Of a stretch of 34,410 bases of DNA, positions 33,051-34,410 are shown piece by piece. The notes beneath the pieces are model-generated. The model worked only from the letters and a program-made list of their open reading frames with translations, was not told where the DNA came from and ran no database searches. Numbering within the stretch: the first letter of the stretch is position 1; every line of letters begins with the position of its first letter. This stretch comes from an uncultured Woeseiaceae bacterium (GTDB lineage: Bacteria > Pseudomonadota > Gammaproteobacteria > Steroidobacterales > Woeseiaceae): the NCBI GenBank assembly GCA_947258485.1, contig CAMYIS010000081.1:1-34410 (forward strand), read 5' to 3'. A program made the translations under genes and the position numbers.

Positions 33051-33839
33051 TTAGTTAGCCTCCGCAGCTGGAACGGGAACAATAATGAGTTCCGGTGCAA
33101 TTAATTGTCTGGCTACACGCAAACCTTTGCGTACTTCGTTGCGTGCCGAGTCATCTACGACCCAGCTACGTGCTTCATTGTCCCAACGACCCGTGATCTT
33201 GGTGTCGTCAGACTGGAAGTAGAGCCCGATCCGACCGATGCGAAGCATATTGAACGAGCGCGTGGCATCGTCGATTGTCAAAGACTGGGTGTAATTCTCA
33301 ATGGTCGTGCCGTAGTCATTTTCGATCTGGTAGGCCTCCATCACCTTGCGGAACTTCTCGGCGACGCTGACGTCGGAGCGCTCCATGATGCCTTTGAGAT
33401 CTGCGATGCGCCTGTTGCGTTCATCCATCAGGAACGGAATGTCGAGCTTCACGGACTGGTCGAGTCCGTCAATCATGCGTTCCATCAGGGGAAAAATCTG
33501 GCGGTTGATGACATCGACCTGGTCCATCGACAGTCCGATGTCTTCCAGAACGGCCGACTGCCCTTCAACCTGGGCCCGCATCAGCCGGTTGTAGACCTTG
33601 AGTCCGTCGATTTCCTTGTTAATGGCCCTGTACTGGTCCTCGAGGGAACGAGTACCTTCACATGCAACGTATCCACTGAATACATGCACAACTGAAAACT
33701 GATAACGCAAAAATGTCGCAACATGTGCACGCGCTCCTCTCCACTTACGCCGCGCAGCGACAAACTTTCCTGGAACTTTAATTTTCTCTCTACTAATTGA
33801 ATCTTGGCCGCCGTGGTATTGCCAGAGCTTCCCCGCCAA
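33051..33839 (-). CDS. DUF3450 protein whose N-terminus and signal peptide are replaced
   Basis: DUF3450 proteins are periplasmic, coiled-coil-rich partners found first in TonB2/TtpC-type clusters. From residue T at 33653 the sequence is normal: TRSLEDQYRAINKEIDGLKV, MDQVDVINRQIFPLMERMID, DIPFLMDERNRRIADLKGIM, SVAEKFRKVMEAYQIENDYG and RIGLYFQSDDTKITGRWD. Upstream of that point the frame stays open to a TTG at 33839 but encodes an arginine-rich, unrelated stretch with no signal peptide. The usual 50 or so first residues are missing. The true start cannot be assigned. Without export the protein should not reach the periplasm. Confidence 0.8.
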   Translation of the reverse strand: MAGKLWQYHGGQDSISREKIKVPGKFVAARRKWRGARAHVATFLRYQFSVVHVFSGYVACEGTRSLEDQYRAINKEIDGLKVYNRLMRAQVEGQSAVLEDIGLSMDQVDVINRQIFPLMERMIDGLDQSVKLDIPFLMDERNRRIADLKGIMERSDVSVAEKFRKVMEAYQIENDYGTTIENYTQSLTIDDATRSFNMLRIGRIGLYFQSDDTKITGRWDNEARSWVVDDSARNEVRKGLRVARQLIAPELIIVPVPAAEAN

Positions 33840-34161
33840 GTGTTCCTATAATTTTTGTAAGGTCCCCTGTACTTCGTCGCCAAGAATAACACATGCTTGG
33901 CAGATCGCCAGCCCATGAACTACATAAGTCTTAACGACATATCGGTCCTTTCGTTATTCGTGTTTAACATGCAGCGGCACGATGACGAAGCCGCTGATGG
34001 CAGGCCACACCGGCGCGTTCAGCGTATGCTGTTTTTGAACCCTATATATAAGGTCGTGGGTGGCTGTAGCGTAAATGCAAGTTAGCCCTTTCTAATTAGA
34101 AGCTTAGGAATATTTGTTAATCGGATTTGTTTAGTAACACCCGTAACTGGTTATACAGTGG
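33840..34161. other. Gene-free AT-richer region between the DUF3450 gene and the leucine leader
   Basis: No convincing gene. A 62-codon plus-strand ORF (33897-34085) has no ribosome site or recognisable motif. A 12-bp perfect palindrome TTCTAATTAGAA lies at 34090-34101, about 60 bp upstream of the leader promoter, and could be an operator. Base composition (roughly 45% GC over 33661-33960) is lower than in the neighbouring genes. The promoter of the TonB cluster would be expected near here but may have been lost with the DUF3450 5' end. Confidence 0.5.
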
Positions 34162-34190
34162 TTGACATCATTCCTGCGTTACAACATGAT
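34162..34190 (+). promoter_or_regulatory. Sigma-70 promoter of the leucine leader
   Basis: A perfect -35 box TTGACA (34162-34167) is followed after 17 bp by CATGAT (34185-34190), which matches the -10 consensus at four of six positions. Transcription should start near 34196-34199, at or just before the leader ATG. A weaker alternative, TTGTTT and TTATAC 18 bp apart (34127-34156), would give a leader about 35-40 nt longer. Confidence 0.7.
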
Positions 34191-34198
34191 TCGGCGCT

Positions 34199-34285
34199 AT
34201 GACTGGATTGCAACATAAAGTACAGGCCAGCGGCCTGCGCGTATCGCGACTTGCCCTTCTGCTCCTCGGGAGGCACAGCGGGTAG
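34199..34285 (+). CDS. Leucine-rich leader peptide (attenuator)
   Basis: A 28-codon ORF whose residues 17-24 read RLALLLLG, so five of six codons at 34250-34267 are leucine (CTT, CTT, CTG, CTC, CTC). It ends with TAG at 34283-34285, just before the attenuator hairpins. Such peptides sense charged leucyl-tRNA by ribosome stalling. No Shine-Dalgarno is seen, and the predicted transcript begins within about three bases of the ATG, so it may be translated leaderless. Confidence 0.75.
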   Translation: MTGLQHKVQASGLRVSRLALLLLGRHSG

Positions 34286-34345
34286 CGCGTATCCAGCGTA
34301 CGGACACGTAAACCCCGCATCCAAACGGATAGTGGGGTTTTTTTT
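34278..34345 (+). terminator. Transcription attenuator: antiterminator and terminator
   Basis: The terminator AACCCC...GGGGTT, with ATCC/GGAT inside and a loop AAAC, spans 34311-34337 and is followed by a run of eight T. The competing structure pairs GCGGG (34278-34282), overlapping the leader stop codon, with CCCGC (34314-34318) in the terminator's left arm; TATCC (34290-34294) can also pair with GGATA (34327-34331). With leucine scarce, a ribosome stalled at the leucine codons leaves GCGGG free and the terminator is blocked. With leucine plentiful, a ribosome at the stop codon covers GCGGG and transcription ends. Confidence 0.8.
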
Positions 34346-34375
34346 ATGAGAATTGCATCAGGCTGAGGAACAACC

Positions 34376-34410
34376 ATGCAAATGTACTCCGAATCAGACG
34401 TCGACATTTC
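34376..34410 (+). CDS. ilvC: Probable ketol-acid reductoisomerase, first codons only
   Basis: Only 11 codons lie in the window (MQMYSESDVDI), with GAGGAA five bases before the ATG. The pattern Y-x(3)-D-x-D-(I/L) resembles the N-terminus of IlvC enzymes (YYDKDADLS-like), which act in valine, leucine and isoleucine synthesis. A leucine attenuator directly upstream supports a branched-chain amino-acid gene. So short a stretch cannot prove the family; another ilv or leu gene is possible. Confidence 0.5.
   Translation, partial: MQMYSESDVDI

Noticed and set aside
33897-34085. 62-codon plus-strand ORF upstream of the leucine leader
   Set aside because: No ribosome site, no recognisable domain and low-complexity composition typical of chance ORFs in a spacer.
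1-34410. CRISPR arrays, tRNA, rRNA, IS elements or prophage genes
   Set aside because: No regularly spaced repeats, cloverleaf sequences, transposase motifs or phage proteins were seen on either strand.

Overview
The window is a gene-dense bacterial chromosome segment (GC high, roughly 55-60% by eye) from a gammaproteobacterium. The evidence is the gene order fabD-fabG-acpP-fabF-pabB-pabC-mltG-tmk-holB, a Vibrio TonB2-like cluster (DUF3450, TtpC-like, ExbB, ExbD, TonB, TPR), a rhombosortase beside type II secretion genes, and a leucine attenuator in front of a probable ilvC. A marine, heterotrophic lineage such as the Woeseiales would fit, but that placement is an impression and not a result.

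Layout. 1-8121 (minus strand): fatty-acid synthesis core (fabD, fabG, acpP, fabF), two folate genes (pabB, pabC), then mltG, tmk and the 5' part of holB; most junctions overlap or nearly touch. 8188-8805 (minus): rhombosortase, divergent from 8906-14311 (plus): gspG-H-I-J-K-L-M-N, the pseudopilin and assembly-platform half of a type II secretion system. 14327-22736 (minus): a CoA transferase, an AlaA-type aminotransferase, and an AddB-like plus AddA-like pair for double-strand-break processing. 22866-24326 (minus): a small acidic lipoprotein and a 3-mercaptopyruvate sulfurtransferase. 24443-27897: etfBA (plus), a peroxiredoxin (minus) and an acyl-CoA dehydrogenase (plus), whose electrons plausibly pass through the ETF. 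27894-28214 (minus): a [2Fe-2S] ferredoxin. 28321-33839 (minus): the TonB energy-transduction cluster. 34162-34410 (plus): promoter, leader peptide with a leucine run, attenuator terminator and the first codons of a probable ilvC.

The most important anomaly is that four normally intact genes each lack a block of conserved sequence: tmk has lost its P-loop region in frame, gspG has lost its middle and is frameshifted, tonB has lost the end of its C-terminal domain, and the DUF3450 gene has lost its signal peptide and N-terminus. Four such lesions in 34 kb suggest either a common artefact (for example collapsed scaffold gaps or misjoins) or real gene decay. Raw reads across the junctions would decide.

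No IS element, CRISPR array, tRNA, rRNA or recognisable phage/defence island was seen. The most distinctive regulatory elements are the leucine attenuator, whose leader peptide appears to start at or within a few bases of the transcript end, and a potential multi-branched RNA structure between exbD and tonB.
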